From HGM04593 sp045661205 (GTDB taxonomy: Bacteria > Bacteroidota > Bacteroidia > Bacteroidales > Bacteroidaceae), in assembly GCA_045661205.1 (NCBI GenBank), contig JAZRFE010000016.1:1-31024 (forward strand): DNA of 31,024 nucleotides, given 5' to 3'. Of the stretch, positions 5,377 to 13,921 are shown in pieces. The stretch's first letter is position 1, and each line of letters begins with the position of its first letter. The position numbers and the translations under genes are program-made. The notes beneath the pieces are model-generated. The model was not told the origin of the DNA, did not search any database, and was given only the letters and a program-made list of their open reading frames with translations.

Positions 5377-7947
5377 TTACTTCACCAATATTTTCTTGGT
5401 CTTTATTACACCGTTCTCATATACAGTCTTAACGATGTTTACGCCCTTGATTGGTGCTTCGTGCACCTTGCCATCCATGCTGTAATAAGTGGTGTAGAGC
5501 ACTTCGCCTTCTGCCTCCTCTTCTACAATGTTGTTAATAGATGTAGTGGCGGCATTTATCAATTTCCACCTTGACTGTCCCACATTGAAATGCCACAGAC
5601 AGATGTGTCCGCTTTTTCCTTTGCCTTCGTAGTGGTCTTGGGCATGCAGGTAGTTGTGTGTGTGAGAATTTTCTATAAAGTTTTTCTGTGCCTCGTGTGA
5701 GCCGATGTTGAATTTATATCCACCGGCTGTTTTGAAGAAATATAGCGAGGGGCTTTCGCTCATGGGCAGCGATGTAGCCCAATTCTCGGCTGTGCCCAAG
5801 TATTCTCCTGTCGCTTTATTTCTTAGGTAGACATATGTGCTTCCGGGTGCAACGCCGATATTTTTTATATCGCCCTCTTCCACTATCCATGTGTACTCCT
5901 CCTTGCTTGCGCTCTCTTCCTCGGCAAATGCTCCCCAATAGGGTTGGTCGAGACTTGTTACTTCCGGGTTGGTGTCGTCGTTGGCAGCGGCATATATGGC
6001 CATTTCCTTCTTCTGATTATCGTAGAAGTTGCTGTATGCGCTGACAATGTGGTATTCTCCGCCCACGATTATGGGGTTTATGTCCAATGTCGAGAGTGCT
6101 TCGATGCTTTCCTGTAAATCTTCAGCAACTTTCTTTATGGCTGCAAAGTCTTTGGTGTCGAGAATTGCCTGCGCTGTTGTCAGGGCAGTGCAGAATTCTT
6201 CCACGCCTTCGCCACTATATTGTCCGGGGTTCTCTCCGAACGATTCGGGTGTGAATCCCAGTCCTATTATAGAGGCGAGAGTGCTTTCCAACTTCATTTT
6301 GTCGTAGTTCTCCACTGATACTTCGTATATTTCCCACTCGTTGCGGCCGTCAAGTTCGAAGTTATCGTAGGAGCCGACGTCTGAATAGGGACGTGTGCCC
6401 ATCTCTCCGTTCCAGTCCTGCAAGGGGAATATTACATTTTGTCCATGAAATTCGTTGTGGTCGTCGTCAACAGTGCCTCGGCAATATATATTGAATGCGT
6501 ACATGTGTGGCTCATACTCTCTGATGGCAAAGGCCGCGGCCTCTTTCTTGAAGTATGTGCTGCTTGCACTTTCCCATGTGCATGGTTGTTGTATGTAGGT
6601 GTTTTGTGAAATGTTGTGTATGTAGTACTTTCCATTGCCGGCATCTTCGAACGTGACGAGGCAACTGCTGGTGGGCACATTGTGGGGGTAGAGCTTGGTT
6701 CCTGCATAGTAACCCGAGCCGTGGCCTATTGTCGTTTCACCGTAGTTGTCGTATTTGTTCATGTTTCCATAAAGGATGTAATGCTTGCCGGCTGTAATTT
6801 GTGAGGCTGCGTTGAGCCTTTTCACTACCTTAAGGTCATAAGGGTCCTGTTCGGGCACATTGTTGGGGTCGTAATCTTCGCCATCGGTAAATCCGAAATC
6901 TACCGGGGTGCGTGAATAGTTCTCGTTTGCGCGGCTCACCATACGGTAACGGAATGCGGTAAGTGGCTCGTCGAGTATCACCTGTATGTAGGCATATTCG
7001 CCTACTGCGGGCACTGCATCGTGATTGTTGCTGTATGCCGAGTGATAATAGGTGTTGTGGTTGTTGTCTATGAGGGCTTTTATGCCACCGCCGTCGCTGT
7101 TGCACAGTGAGTTGTATTCAAACATCTCTTCTCTCAATGGGATGAGGTTGCCTGCTGCATCGTAAATCTCAAATTCGGCGAGGCAGAAGATTGCCGTACC
7201 GTTGAATGCGGCGTTTACAATCTCTTTGGTAACCGTCAAACGCAGAATGCTTACCGGTTTCTTTAGGTATATGGTGGGGGAGTTCCAAATGAAACTGCCG
7301 TTGATTGCGCCATTTTCGCGCTCTCCGGGGAGGCCGTCTTTCTCGTTGAAACGCAACGGCAATTGGTATGTTCTGTCTACGCCCGATGCGTAGAAGGCTT
7401 TCAGCTCGTTCTCGATATCTTCAATCAGCGTATTGATTGTTGCCAATGTCTTTACTTCGTTGGCGCGTACACTGGCATTGTCGGAAAAGTTTATGAGACG
7501 CTTTTGGTATTCTATGGGATATGTACCTACTTTCCAGCCATTGCTTCCGTCGGAGAATACTATTTTTTCATTCTCCAGAAGGTTTGATATTGAGTCGATG
7601 AGCAGGTAGGGGTATAGCTTGCGGTATTGTGTAGTGAACGTGGTTATCTCATTTGTCTTTGCAATGGCGACACTCTCTGATGTGTTGTCCTGCTTTAACA
7701 GTTGGCGCCCTTTTGATATTGAATTTTTCAGTTTGTTGTATTCACCGTCATCTACACTTTCAAGGTACCCCTGAAGCGCAATTATGGAGTCGGCAATCTC
7801 AATAGCTCTTATGAGGTTTCTCTCCACTTCTGTCCCCTTTATTTTTGCTTTGGATGTGCTCCCTTCGGGGGCTAAAGGTTGCGCGTTGGATGCTATGATG
7901 AGTGTGGCTAAACATAGTCCTGTCAGAAGAGATAAAATGCGCTTCAT
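5377..7947 (-). CDS. Large secreted protein of unknown function with discoidin-like module and C-terminal sorting-like tail
   Basis: The chosen start gives MKRILSLLTGLCLATLIIASNAQ, a normal cleavable signal peptide. An earlier ATG at 7998 would add 17 residues that spoil it. The mature protein is about 835 residues. A helical N-terminal part (EVERNLIRAIEIADSIIALQ) is followed by a beta-rich region around 210-345 with text like FCLAEFEIYDAAGNLIPL and YHSAYSNNHDAV, reminiscent of F5/8 type C (discoidin) carbohydrate-binding folds. Two segments with GKHYILYGNMNKYDN and GGEYHIVSAYSNFYDNQ look like repeated ricin- or lipocalin-like beta units. The end, YYSMDGKVHEAPIKGVNIVK then KTKKILVK, resembles the C-terminal domains used by type IX secretion or its degenerate relatives. 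The same-strand malQ gene upstream suggests a link to glycans, but no enzyme signature is visible. Confidence 0.7.
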   Translation of the reverse strand: MKRILSLLTGLCLATLIIASNAQPLAPEGSTSKAKIKGTEVERNLIRAIEIADSIIALQGYLESVDDGEYNKLKNSISKGRQLLKQDNTSESVAIAKTNEITTFTTQYRKLYPYLLIDSISNLLENEKIVFSDGSNGWKVGTYPIEYQKRLINFSDNASVRANEVKTLATINTLIEDIENELKAFYASGVDRTYQLPLRFNEKDGLPGERENGAINGSFIWNSPTIYLKKPVSILRLTVTKEIVNAAFNGTAIFCLAEFEIYDAAGNLIPLREEMFEYNSLCNSDGGGIKALIDNNHNTYYHSAYSNNHDAVPAVGEYAYIQVILDEPLTAFRYRMVSRANENYSRTPVDFGFTDGEDYDPNNVPEQDPYDLKVVKRLNAASQITAGKHYILYGNMNKYDNYGETTIGHGSGYYAGTKLYPHNVPTSSCLVTFEDAGNGKYYIHNISQNTYIQQPCTWESASSTYFKKEAAAFAIREYEPHMYAFNIYCRGTVDDDHNEFHGQNVIFPLQDWNGEMGTRPYSDVGSYDNFELDGRNEWEIYEVSVENYDKMKLESTLASIIGLGFTPESFGENPGQYSGEGVEEFCTALTTAQAILDTKDFAAIKKVAEDLQESIEALSTLDINPIIVGGEYHIVSAYSNFYDNQKKEMAIYAAANDDTNPEVTSLDQPYWGAFAEEESASKEEYTWIVEEGDIKNIGVAPGSTYVYLRNKATGEYLGTAENWATSLPMSESPSLYFFKTAGGYKFNIGSHEAQKNFIENSHTHNYLHAQDHYEGKGKSGHICLWHFNVGQSRWKLINAATTSINNIVEEEAEGEVLYTTYYSMDGKVHEAPIKGVNIVKTVYENGVIKTKKILVK

Positions 7948-7997
7948 AGGTATAGTTGTTGATGGTATTAGTATAGAGCTTAATGTAATATTATACA

Positions 7998-8042
7998 AAT
8001 AACGGACAAAAATTTATAATATACAAATTTCGGTCCGTTATT
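7998..8042. repeat. Inverted repeat between malQ and the secreted-protein gene
   Basis: AATAACGGAC (7998-8007) and GTCCGTTATT (8033-8042) are exact complements separated by 25 AT-rich bases, which contain a second pair of AAATTT arms. On the minus strand it lies right after the malQ stop codon, so it could terminate malQ, but the T-run is poor. As an operator or processing hairpin it would sit in the leader of the secreted-protein gene. Confidence 0.6.
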
Positions 8043-8049
8043 TTGTTGA

Positions 8050-10587
8050 TTATACGTTTGGTGTACGCCCTGTCTCCTGTATCATTTGTGAAACTGTTTC
8101 GTTAAAAGCTCTTTGTCGGCTTAACTCCTCGATAGTTATATGCATTCGGTAGTTCCACACGTGGCCTCTGTTTGCGGGAATGTTTATGCGCTCTTCGAGA
8201 GGTTCTGGGTGGCGCAGACGCTCGTCCATGGCCATCCAGTCCTGCCATGCTATCATTGTCAACATCGACGGCGACTTCAGGTGCATGGCGAGTATGGCTT
8301 TGGCTGTTGCTCCGTCCATTTCGGCAGGAGCTTTGCCTTCGTTGCCTATTGCTTCGTTGTAGAAGTGCTGGCTCTCTTCGGGGTTTTCGGTCCACCATTC
8401 GCGCAGTGTACTCATGTCGTGTGTCGAGGGTGTCGCTACCGACAGATAGGGATATTCTCCGGGGTTGGCGAAACGCTGTCCGTAGATTTTGGGCATGCGC
8501 TGTATCTCTAGTGAGAGTATCTGCAAGTTGTTCATGGCCCAAGGTACGCATGCGGGTATCATTCCCAAGTCCTCGCCACATGCAGTCATCGATGTGGCAC
8601 TGAGCAGGGGTGCGAGTTTTTTCATTGCCTCCTCGAACCAGAAGTTCGTGTGGCGGTGGTAGAAAAAGTCTTCGTATATGCGGTCGAATGCCTGTCTGTT
8701 GCGCTCGCCCAGTGTAAGATAACATTTTGTTTCGGATGCCATGATGCGCGGGTGGTAGTAGCCTGGCAGTGTCTCGTCGGGGATGAAGAGCAGGTCGGCA
8801 GGCTTGTCGGCGGGCAACTCTCGCGAACTTGCGCATGAGTGCTGTGTGGCGTCGAAATAGAATCCGGCCTTTTCAATCTCTTCGACGGTAAGGGGCATGC
8901 TTGGTCTGAAATGTCCCGAGAGGCCACTCGAAACGTATGAGGGAATCTCCCAAATGCGGAAGAATCCGAGTATGTGGTCTATGCGGTAGGCGTCAAAAAA
9001 GTTTGACATGTATTTCAGACGCTGCTTCCACCATGCGTAGCCGTCGAGTGCCATAACTTCCCAGTTGTATGTGGGGAATCCCCAGTTCTGTCCGTCGGCC
9101 GAGAATGCGTCGGGCGGTGCTCCTGCCGAGCCGTTGCAGTTGAACAGTTTTCTGTCGCACCACACGTCTACTCCGTCGGGTGCAACACCAATGGGAATAT
9201 CGCCTTTCAGTGCAACACCCAATGACAGTGAATATTCGTGTGCGTCTTTTAATTGGGTATATAGAAAATATTGTACAAGCGCATGGTAGCTCATTTCGCG
9301 TGCTGCGTCGGGGTACTCCTCGGTCAGGCGTTCACAGGTGTCGCTCTTATACGATGCGTATGTCTTCCAATTTCCGGGCCCGGGACAAATTTTCTTTGAC
9401 AAATAACGATAGGCACAGTAGGGCTTGAGCCACGCTTGCTGCTCCTCTTCAAAACTTTTGAATTTGGGACTTTCGAGTAGCTTTTCGCCACTCTCGTCGT
9501 AGAGTTTTCTCAGATAGTTCTCTTTTAGCTCGTTTACTGCGGGATAGTCGAATGTGCGACTTTCGTTCAGACGCTTTGCGCGACGCAAGAATGCGGCGCG
9601 TGTTCTTCCGTCTTTTATTGCGGGCAGTGCAGAGATGTCGATGTATTGTGGGTGTAGCGCAAAGACCGATACACAGTTGTAGGGGTAGGAGTCGCCTTCA
9701 CCACCGTAAATGGTGGTGTCGTTTACGGGCAACAGTTGCAGTACGTGCTGTCCTGTTGCAGCCAGCCACTCGGACATCTTTTTCAGGTCGCCGAAATCTC
9801 CGATGCCCCAACTGTTTTCCGAACGCAATGAGAATAATGGGATTACTGTTCCTGCAACGCGCAGACGCGGTGCGCCGAAATCTATCCCCTCGAATGCGTA
9901 GCGACTGATGGTGGGGCGCTCCTCGCCGGCGATGAAAAGTGTGCGGTTGTCGCCGGGCTCCCATCGTGTCTCGCTGCTCTTGTTGTCGAATGCTACGAAT
10001 TTGAAACTCAGTGTTTTGTTGTGCAACGAACCTCTCTCGATGACACACTGCCAACGGTTGAAGGCGGTGTTTGTCATACGTATGCCGCGCGACGGTTCCC
10101 AGTTGCCAAGCTCTTCGGCATCGCCTGTGAGTACAAGCGTCTCGTCGCTTGTCAGTCCGCATGCCTGAATGTCAAAAATCAGCGCGTCGGGGTTGCTGTC
10201 GGGGAGCGTCAGTTCGGCGTATGATGTTGCTTTGCTGTGGTAAAATTTCTTGAACAATCCGCTCTGCATGTAGTTACAGAAGGGCGAATCGAACCATTTG
10301 TCGAAAAGCAACCATGAGGTGTCGGCGCTATCCATGTTTACTTCGTGGGGGGTGTCGCCCCATTCGCCTCGTACCGTTGCATTGTTACGCGCAACCTCGT
10401 AGCCGTACGTTAGTTTTGTAGCGTCGTTGTTGAAAGTGAGATGCCCGCTCCATGTGTCGGGTGTTGTCTCGTCGAGCTGCAAACAATTCTCAAATTCTTC
10501 GCCTCTGTTGTTGCGGAAACGATACTTTACCTGTATTGTTGCATCCTCGTCGGTGTGGAATGTGATTATAAATTTTATCTTTTTCAT
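8050..10587 (-). CDS. malQ: 4-alpha-glucanotransferase (amylomaltase, GH77) with two N-terminal CBM20 modules
   Basis: The enzyme moves alpha-1,4-glucan segments between maltodextrins in the cytoplasm, releasing glucose and rebuilding longer chains during starch or glycogen use. No signal peptide is present. Two starch-binding CBM20-like modules come first (about residues 2-105 and 132-240; the second has LTGDAEELGNWEPSRG). The GH77 barrel follows, from SLRSENSWGIGDFGDL onward. The catalytic residues are visible: nucleophile Asp537 in AYRIDHILGFFR, acid/base Glu672 in CGEDLGMIP, and Asp724 in PSTHDMSTLREWW. At 845 residues it is longer than the 500-residue bacterial type and matches the Bacteroidetes/plant DPE2-like form. 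I use the ATG at 10587 because the -7 box at 10611-10618 leaves hardly any leader for the ATG at 10599, which would add MKFT. Confidence 0.95.
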   Translation of the reverse strand: MKKIKFIITFHTDEDATIQVKYRFRNNRGEEFENCLQLDETTPDTWSGHLTFNNDATKLTYGYEVARNNATVRGEWGDTPHEVNMDSADTSWLLFDKWFDSPFCNYMQSGLFKKFYHSKATSYAELTLPDSNPDALIFDIQACGLTSDETLVLTGDAEELGNWEPSRGIRMTNTAFNRWQCVIERGSLHNKTLSFKFVAFDNKSSETRWEPGDNRTLFIAGEERPTISRYAFEGIDFGAPRLRVAGTVIPLFSLRSENSWGIGDFGDLKKMSEWLAATGQHVLQLLPVNDTTIYGGEGDSYPYNCVSVFALHPQYIDISALPAIKDGRTRAAFLRRAKRLNESRTFDYPAVNELKENYLRKLYDESGEKLLESPKFKSFEEEQQAWLKPYCAYRYLSKKICPGPGNWKTYASYKSDTCERLTEEYPDAAREMSYHALVQYFLYTQLKDAHEYSLSLGVALKGDIPIGVAPDGVDVWCDRKLFNCNGSAGAPPDAFSADGQNWGFPTYNWEVMALDGYAWWKQRLKYMSNFFDAYRIDHILGFFRIWEIPSYVSSGLSGHFRPSMPLTVEEIEKAGFYFDATQHSCASSRELPADKPADLLFIPDETLPGYYHPRIMASETKCYLTLGERNRQAFDRIYEDFFYHRHTNFWFEEAMKKLAPLLSATSMTACGEDLGMIPACVPWAMNNLQILSLEIQRMPKIYGQRFANPGEYPYLSVATPSTHDMSTLREWWTENPEESQHFYNEAIGNEGKAPAEMDGATAKAILAMHLKSPSMLTMIAWQDWMAMDERLRHPEPLEERINIPANRGHVWNYRMHITIEELSRQRAFNETVSQMIQETGRTPNV

Positions 10588-10609
10588 TGTGAATTTCATA
10601 TATTGAATT

Positions 10610-10684
10610 GCAAATATATATACAAACGAGCGAAATATAAAGCTCGGCTTTAATATTTTGCAGCGAGTGCAGTATATATTCGCC
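10610..10684. repeat. Palindromic intergenic repeat, copy B
   Basis: It starts GCAAATATATA and ends GTATATATTCGCC, so the ends are inverted copies of each other. Inside, GAGCGAAATATAAAG and CTTTAATATTTT form the inner arms. The core from 10628 to 10686 recurs with few changes in copy C at 10708-10765. Confidence 0.7.
10611..10618 (-). promoter_or_regulatory. -7 promoter box of malQ
   Basis: On the minus strand this reads TATATTTG, an exact consensus match, with transcription expected near 10605. It coincides with the left edge of palindromic repeat copy B. The upstream box is poor (TTTA at about the right distance). It favours the internal ATG at 10587 as the malQ start. Confidence 0.5.
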
Positions 10685-10688
10685 GTCA

Positions 10689-10763
10689 GGCAAATATAGT
10701 GAAAGGCGAGCGAAATATAAAGTTTGCTTTAATATTTTACAGCGAGTGCAGTGTATATTCGCC
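10689..10763. repeat. Palindromic intergenic repeat, copy C
   Basis: It starts GGCAAATATAGTG and ends GTGTATATTCGCC, an inverted pair of edges. It is 75 bases long and a near-duplicate of copy B immediately before it. The right edge reads TATATTCG toward leuA, one base from the -7 consensus. The left edge reads TATATTTG toward malQ. Confidence 0.7.
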
Positions 10764-10850
10764 GTTTACGGCAAATGTTCACCCTCGGTCATTTTAAGTA
10801 AAATTAAATATTTTGCTTGAAATTTCACTTCTGTATAGAGTTTCCTCCCT

Positions 10851-10868
10851 TGCGCACGCGCATTTTTT
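10851..10868 (+). terminator. Short GC hairpin with T-run
   Basis: TGCGCACGCGCA (10851-10862) is a self-complementary alternating purine-pyrimidine stretch followed by TTTTTT. The stem is at most five pairs, so terminator strength is doubtful. It would shield leuA from transcription coming out of the palindromic repeats. Confidence 0.35.
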
Positions 10869-10913
10869 AATAAATAATAGCATATGAAACTTCAAATTTT
10901 GAAAAGAAAGCAT

Positions 10914-10921
10914 TACATTTG
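10914..10921 (+). promoter_or_regulatory. -7 promoter box of the leu operon
   Basis: TACATTTG matches TAnnTTTG exactly. The upstream box is poorly conserved (TTC about 20 bases upstream). Transcription would begin near 10928, giving a leader of roughly 80 bases that opens with the hairpin at 10927-10968. Confidence 0.6.
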
Positions 10922-10926
10922 TAAAA

Positions 10927-10968
10927 TTTTAGGGCGGCACTGTTGCAAAATGGCGCCGGTTCCTAAAA
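10927..10968 (+). promoter_or_regulatory. Hairpin at the 5' end of the leuA leader
   Basis: TTTTAGG (10927-10933) pairs with CCTAAAA (10962-10968), and CGGC (10935-10938) with GCCG (10955-10958). The structure begins at the predicted transcript start. There is no T-run and no leucine-rich leader peptide, so classical attenuation is not supported. Transcript protection or ligand-dependent control of translation are alternatives. Confidence 0.45.
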
Positions 10969-11010
10969 GATAAATTAAAAAGAGTAATAATAAATAAAAA
11001 TTATAAAGCT

Positions 11011-12507
11011 ATGGATAACAGACTTTACATTTTCGACACCACGTTGCGCGATGGCGAACAGGTGCCCGGATGTCAGTTGAATACAGTGGAGAAAATTCAG
11101 GTGGCAAAGCAGTTGGAAATGCTTGGTGTCGATGTAATCGAGGCAGGATTTCCTATTTCCAGCCCTGGAGATTTTAATTCAGTGATTGAGATTTCAAAAG
11201 CGGTGACATGGCCCACAATCTGTGCGCTTACACGTGCCGTTGAAAAAGATATTGATTGTGCAGCCGAGGCTCTTAAGTTTGCAAAGCGCAAACGTATCCA
11301 CACCGGTGTCGGCACATCCGACTCGCACATCCAATATAAATTCCGTTCTACACGTGAGAAAATCATCGAGACAGCAGTAAGAGCCGTTTCGTATGCTAAA
11401 AAATATGTAGAGGATGTGGAATTCTATGCCGAGGATGCAGGTCGCACCGACAACGAATACCTCGCACGTGTGGTTGAGGCAGTTATCAAGGCGGGTGCCA
11501 CAGTGGTGAACATCCCCGACACAACAGGTTACTGTCTGCCCCACGAGTATGGTGCAAAAATCAAATATTTGATGGAGCACGTCGATTGCATCGATAAGGC
11601 TATCATCTCTACCCACTGTCACAACGACCTGGGTATGGCTACCGCTAACACTCTCTCGGGTGTTATCAACGGTGCGCGTCAGGTCGAGGTTACCATCAAC
11701 GGTATCGGTGAGCGTGCAGGTAACACATCTCTCGAGGAGATTGTGATGATTACAAAGTGTCACCCCATGCTCAACATCGAGACAAATATCAGCACTCAGA
11801 AAATCTACCCCACAAGCCGCATGATTTCGAGCCTTATGAACATGCCCGTTCAGCCCAACAAGGCTATTGTAGGCCGCAACGCTTTTGCTCACTCTTCGGG
11901 AATCCACCAGGACGGTGTGTTGAAAGATGTAAGCACATACGAAATTATGAACCCCAAAGATGTGGGTATCGACGATAACTCTATCGTATTGACAGCACGT
12001 AGTGGTCGCGCTGCATTGAAACACCGCTTGTCAGTACTCGGTATCGAGGTAGAGGCCGAGAAGTTGAACGAGATTTACGAGCAGTTCCTGCGTCTCGCCG
12101 ACAAGAAAAAGGAGATCAACGACGACGATATCCTGATGCTTGCAGGTGCCGACCGCAGCACAAACAAGGGTATCAAGCTCGAATATTTGCAGGTAACAAC
12201 AGGCCTTAACATTCGTTCGGTTGCCAGCCTCGGATTGCGCATCTCGGGCGAGCTCTTCGAGAGCGCAGCTACCGGTAACGGCCCTGTCGATGCAGCTATT
12301 AAGGCTCTGAAACAGATAATCAAACGCGACATGACTCTGCGCGAGTTCACCATCCAGGCTATCAGCAAGGGTAGCGACGATGTAGGTAAGGTTCACATGC
12401 AGGTTGAGTACAACGACGTGAACTACTATGGATTCGGCGCAAACACCGACATTGTATCGGCATCTGTCGAGGCATACATTGACTGTATAAACAAATTCCG
12501 CGATTAA
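11011..12507 (+). CDS. leuA: 2-isopropylmalate synthase
   Basis: It catalyses the first committed step of leucine synthesis, joining acetyl-CoA and 2-oxoisovalerate to give 2-isopropylmalate in the cytoplasm. The catalytic barrel starts with IFDTTLRDGEQVPG (residues 7-20), the family signature with metal and substrate residues. The metal-binding histidines are in STHCHNDLGMATANT (His202, His204), followed by NGIGERAGNTSLEE. The C-terminal third (about 390-498, with SLGLRISGELFESAATGNGP) is the LeuA regulatory domain that binds leucine for feedback inhibition. The length of 498 residues is typical of the form near 510. It is first in leuA-leuC-leuD-leuB, and leuC begins six bases after its stop. 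The allosteric domain separates it from homocitrate synthase; citramalate synthase is the main alternative but less likely here. Confidence 0.95.
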   Translation: MDNRLYIFDTTLRDGEQVPGCQLNTVEKIQVAKQLEMLGVDVIEAGFPISSPGDFNSVIEISKAVTWPTICALTRAVEKDIDCAAEALKFAKRKRIHTGVGTSDSHIQYKFRSTREKIIETAVRAVSYAKKYVEDVEFYAEDAGRTDNEYLARVVEAVIKAGATVVNIPDTTGYCLPHEYGAKIKYLMEHVDCIDKAIISTHCHNDLGMATANTLSGVINGARQVEVTINGIGERAGNTSLEEIVMITKCHPMLNIETNISTQKIYPTSRMISSLMNMPVQPNKAIVGRNAFAHSSGIHQDGVLKDVSTYEIMNPKDVGIDDNSIVLTARSGRAALKHRLSVLGIEVEAEKLNEIYEQFLRLADKKKEINDDDILMLAGADRSTNKGIKLEYLQVTTGLNIRSVASLGLRISGELFESAATGNGPVDAAIKALKQIIKRDMTLREFTIQAISKGSDDVGKVHMQVEYNDVNYYGFGANTDIVSASVEAYIDCINKFRD

Positions 12508-12513
12508 GAAACG

Positions 12514-13908
12514 ATGAATACACTTTTTGATAAAATCTGGGATTCGCATATTGTGCATAAGGTCGAGGACGGCCCTACACAGCTCTATATAGACAGACTT
12601 TACTGTCACGAAGTAACATCGCCTCAGGCTTTTGACGACCTCAGAAGCCGAGGCATCAAATGTCTTCGCCCCGACAGAATCTACTGTATGCCCGACCACA
12701 ATATCCCCACAAAGAACCAGGATAAACCCATTGAAGAGCCTGTTTCTCGCAAGCAGGTAGAGACACTCACACGCAATGCTCATGAGTTCGGCCTCACACA
12801 CTTCGGAATGAAGCACCCCAAGAACGGCATCATTCACGTTGTAGGTCCCGAGCTTGGACTCACACTCCCCGGAATGACCATCGTGTGTGGTGACTCACAC
12901 ACATCTACTCACGGCGCCATGGGTGCTGTTGCTTTCGGTGTCGGAACAAGCGAGGTGGGCATGGTGCTCGCGTCGCAGTGTATCCTGCAACAGAAGCCCA
13001 AGTCAATGCGTATCAACGTAGAGGGTGAGCTTGGCAAGGGTGTTACAGCCAAGGATGTTGCGCTTTACATCATTTCAAAGATGACAACCAGCGGCGCAAC
13101 AGGCTACTTTGTGGAGTATGCAGGTTCGGCTATACGTTCAATGAGCATGGAGAGTCGTCTGACACTCTGCAACCTGTCTATTGAGATGGGTGCGCGCGGA
13201 GGTATGGTCGCTCCCGACGAAATCACATTCGAGTATATCAAAGGTCGCGAATATGCACCTCAGGGCGAGGAGTGGGACAAGGCAGTTGCCTATTGGAAAA
13301 CCCTGCCCAGCAGCGAGGATGCAATCTTTGACAAGGAAATTACTTTCCAGGCATCGGACATCGAGCCTCGTGTAACATACGGCACCAACCCCGGAATGGG
13401 AATAGGCATCAGCGAGGCAGTTCCCGCTGTTGAGTCTCAGCCCGAGGCAGGTCAGGCATCTTACCTGAAATCTCTCGAATATATGGGATTCAGCGCAGGT
13501 GAAAAGCTCGAGGGACATCCCATCGACTATGTGTTCATCGGTTCTTGTACCAACGGCCGCATAGAGGACTTCAGAGCATTTGCCGAGATTGTAAAGGGCA
13601 ACAAGAAGGCCGAGAATGTTACAGCATGGATTGTTCCCGGCTCATGGGGCGTCTTCCGTCAGATAGAGGAGGAGGGTCTTGCAACCATCTTTGCCGAGGC
13701 AGGCTTTGAGTTGCGCGAGCCCGGATGTTCGGCTTGTCTCGCAATGAACGAAGATAAGATTCCCGCAGGAAAATATGCTGTATCGACCAGCAACCGCAAC
13801 TTTGAAGGACGTCAGGGACAGGGCGCACGCACCATCCTTGCAAGCCCCTATGTTGCTGCCGCAGCAGCCATCACAGGCAAGATAACCGACCCGCGTAAAT
13901 TCCTTTAA
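12514..13908 (+). CDS. leuC: 3-isopropylmalate dehydratase, large subunit
   Basis: The large subunit of the aconitase-family enzyme that isomerises 2- to 3-isopropylmalate. The 4Fe-4S ligands are visible as Cys345 in FIGSCTNGRIED and Cys405/Cys408 in EPGCSACLAMNED. The substrate-binding signature VCGDSHTSTHGAMGAVAFG is near residue 124, and STSNRNFEGRQGQGARTIL lies near the C-terminus. At 464 residues it has the size of the bacterial LeuC type. It lies between leuA and leuD with gaps of 6 and 13 bases, so translation is probably coupled. It needs LeuD to complete the active site. Confidence 0.96.
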   Translation: MNTLFDKIWDSHIVHKVEDGPTQLYIDRLYCHEVTSPQAFDDLRSRGIKCLRPDRIYCMPDHNIPTKNQDKPIEEPVSRKQVETLTRNAHEFGLTHFGMKHPKNGIIHVVGPELGLTLPGMTIVCGDSHTSTHGAMGAVAFGVGTSEVGMVLASQCILQQKPKSMRINVEGELGKGVTAKDVALYIISKMTTSGATGYFVEYAGSAIRSMSMESRLTLCNLSIEMGARGGMVAPDEITFEYIKGREYAPQGEEWDKAVAYWKTLPSSEDAIFDKEITFQASDIEPRVTYGTNPGMGIGISEAVPAVESQPEAGQASYLKSLEYMGFSAGEKLEGHPIDYVFIGSCTNGRIEDFRAFAEIVKGNKKAENVTAWIVPGSWGVFRQIEEEGLATIFAEAGFELREPGCSACLAMNEDKIPAGKYAVSTSNRNFEGRQGQGARTILASPYVAAAAAITGKITDPRKFL

Positions 13909-13921
13909 AAAAACAGTAACG

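Noticed and set aside
5133..5432. Plus-strand frame over the tRNA-Leu gene
   Set aside because: The first 80 bases are the tRNA gene on the other strand and the rest is the palindromic repeat.
7948..7998. Upstream start for the secreted protein
   Set aside because: It adds 17 residues before a typical signal peptide and overlaps the inverted repeat.
8102..8836. 244-codon frame on the same strand as malQ in another frame
   Set aside because: Arg/His/Pro-rich out-of-frame translation of malQ, whose own frame carries all catalytic residues.
10884..10973. 30-codon frame before leuA that could be a leader peptide
   Set aside because: The leu promoter box lies inside it, so the transcript would begin after its start codon, and it has no leucine run.
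11194..12837. Long minus-strand frames opposite leuA and leuC
   Set aside because: Both strands are open only because of biased codon use in the leu genes; no start signals or motifs.
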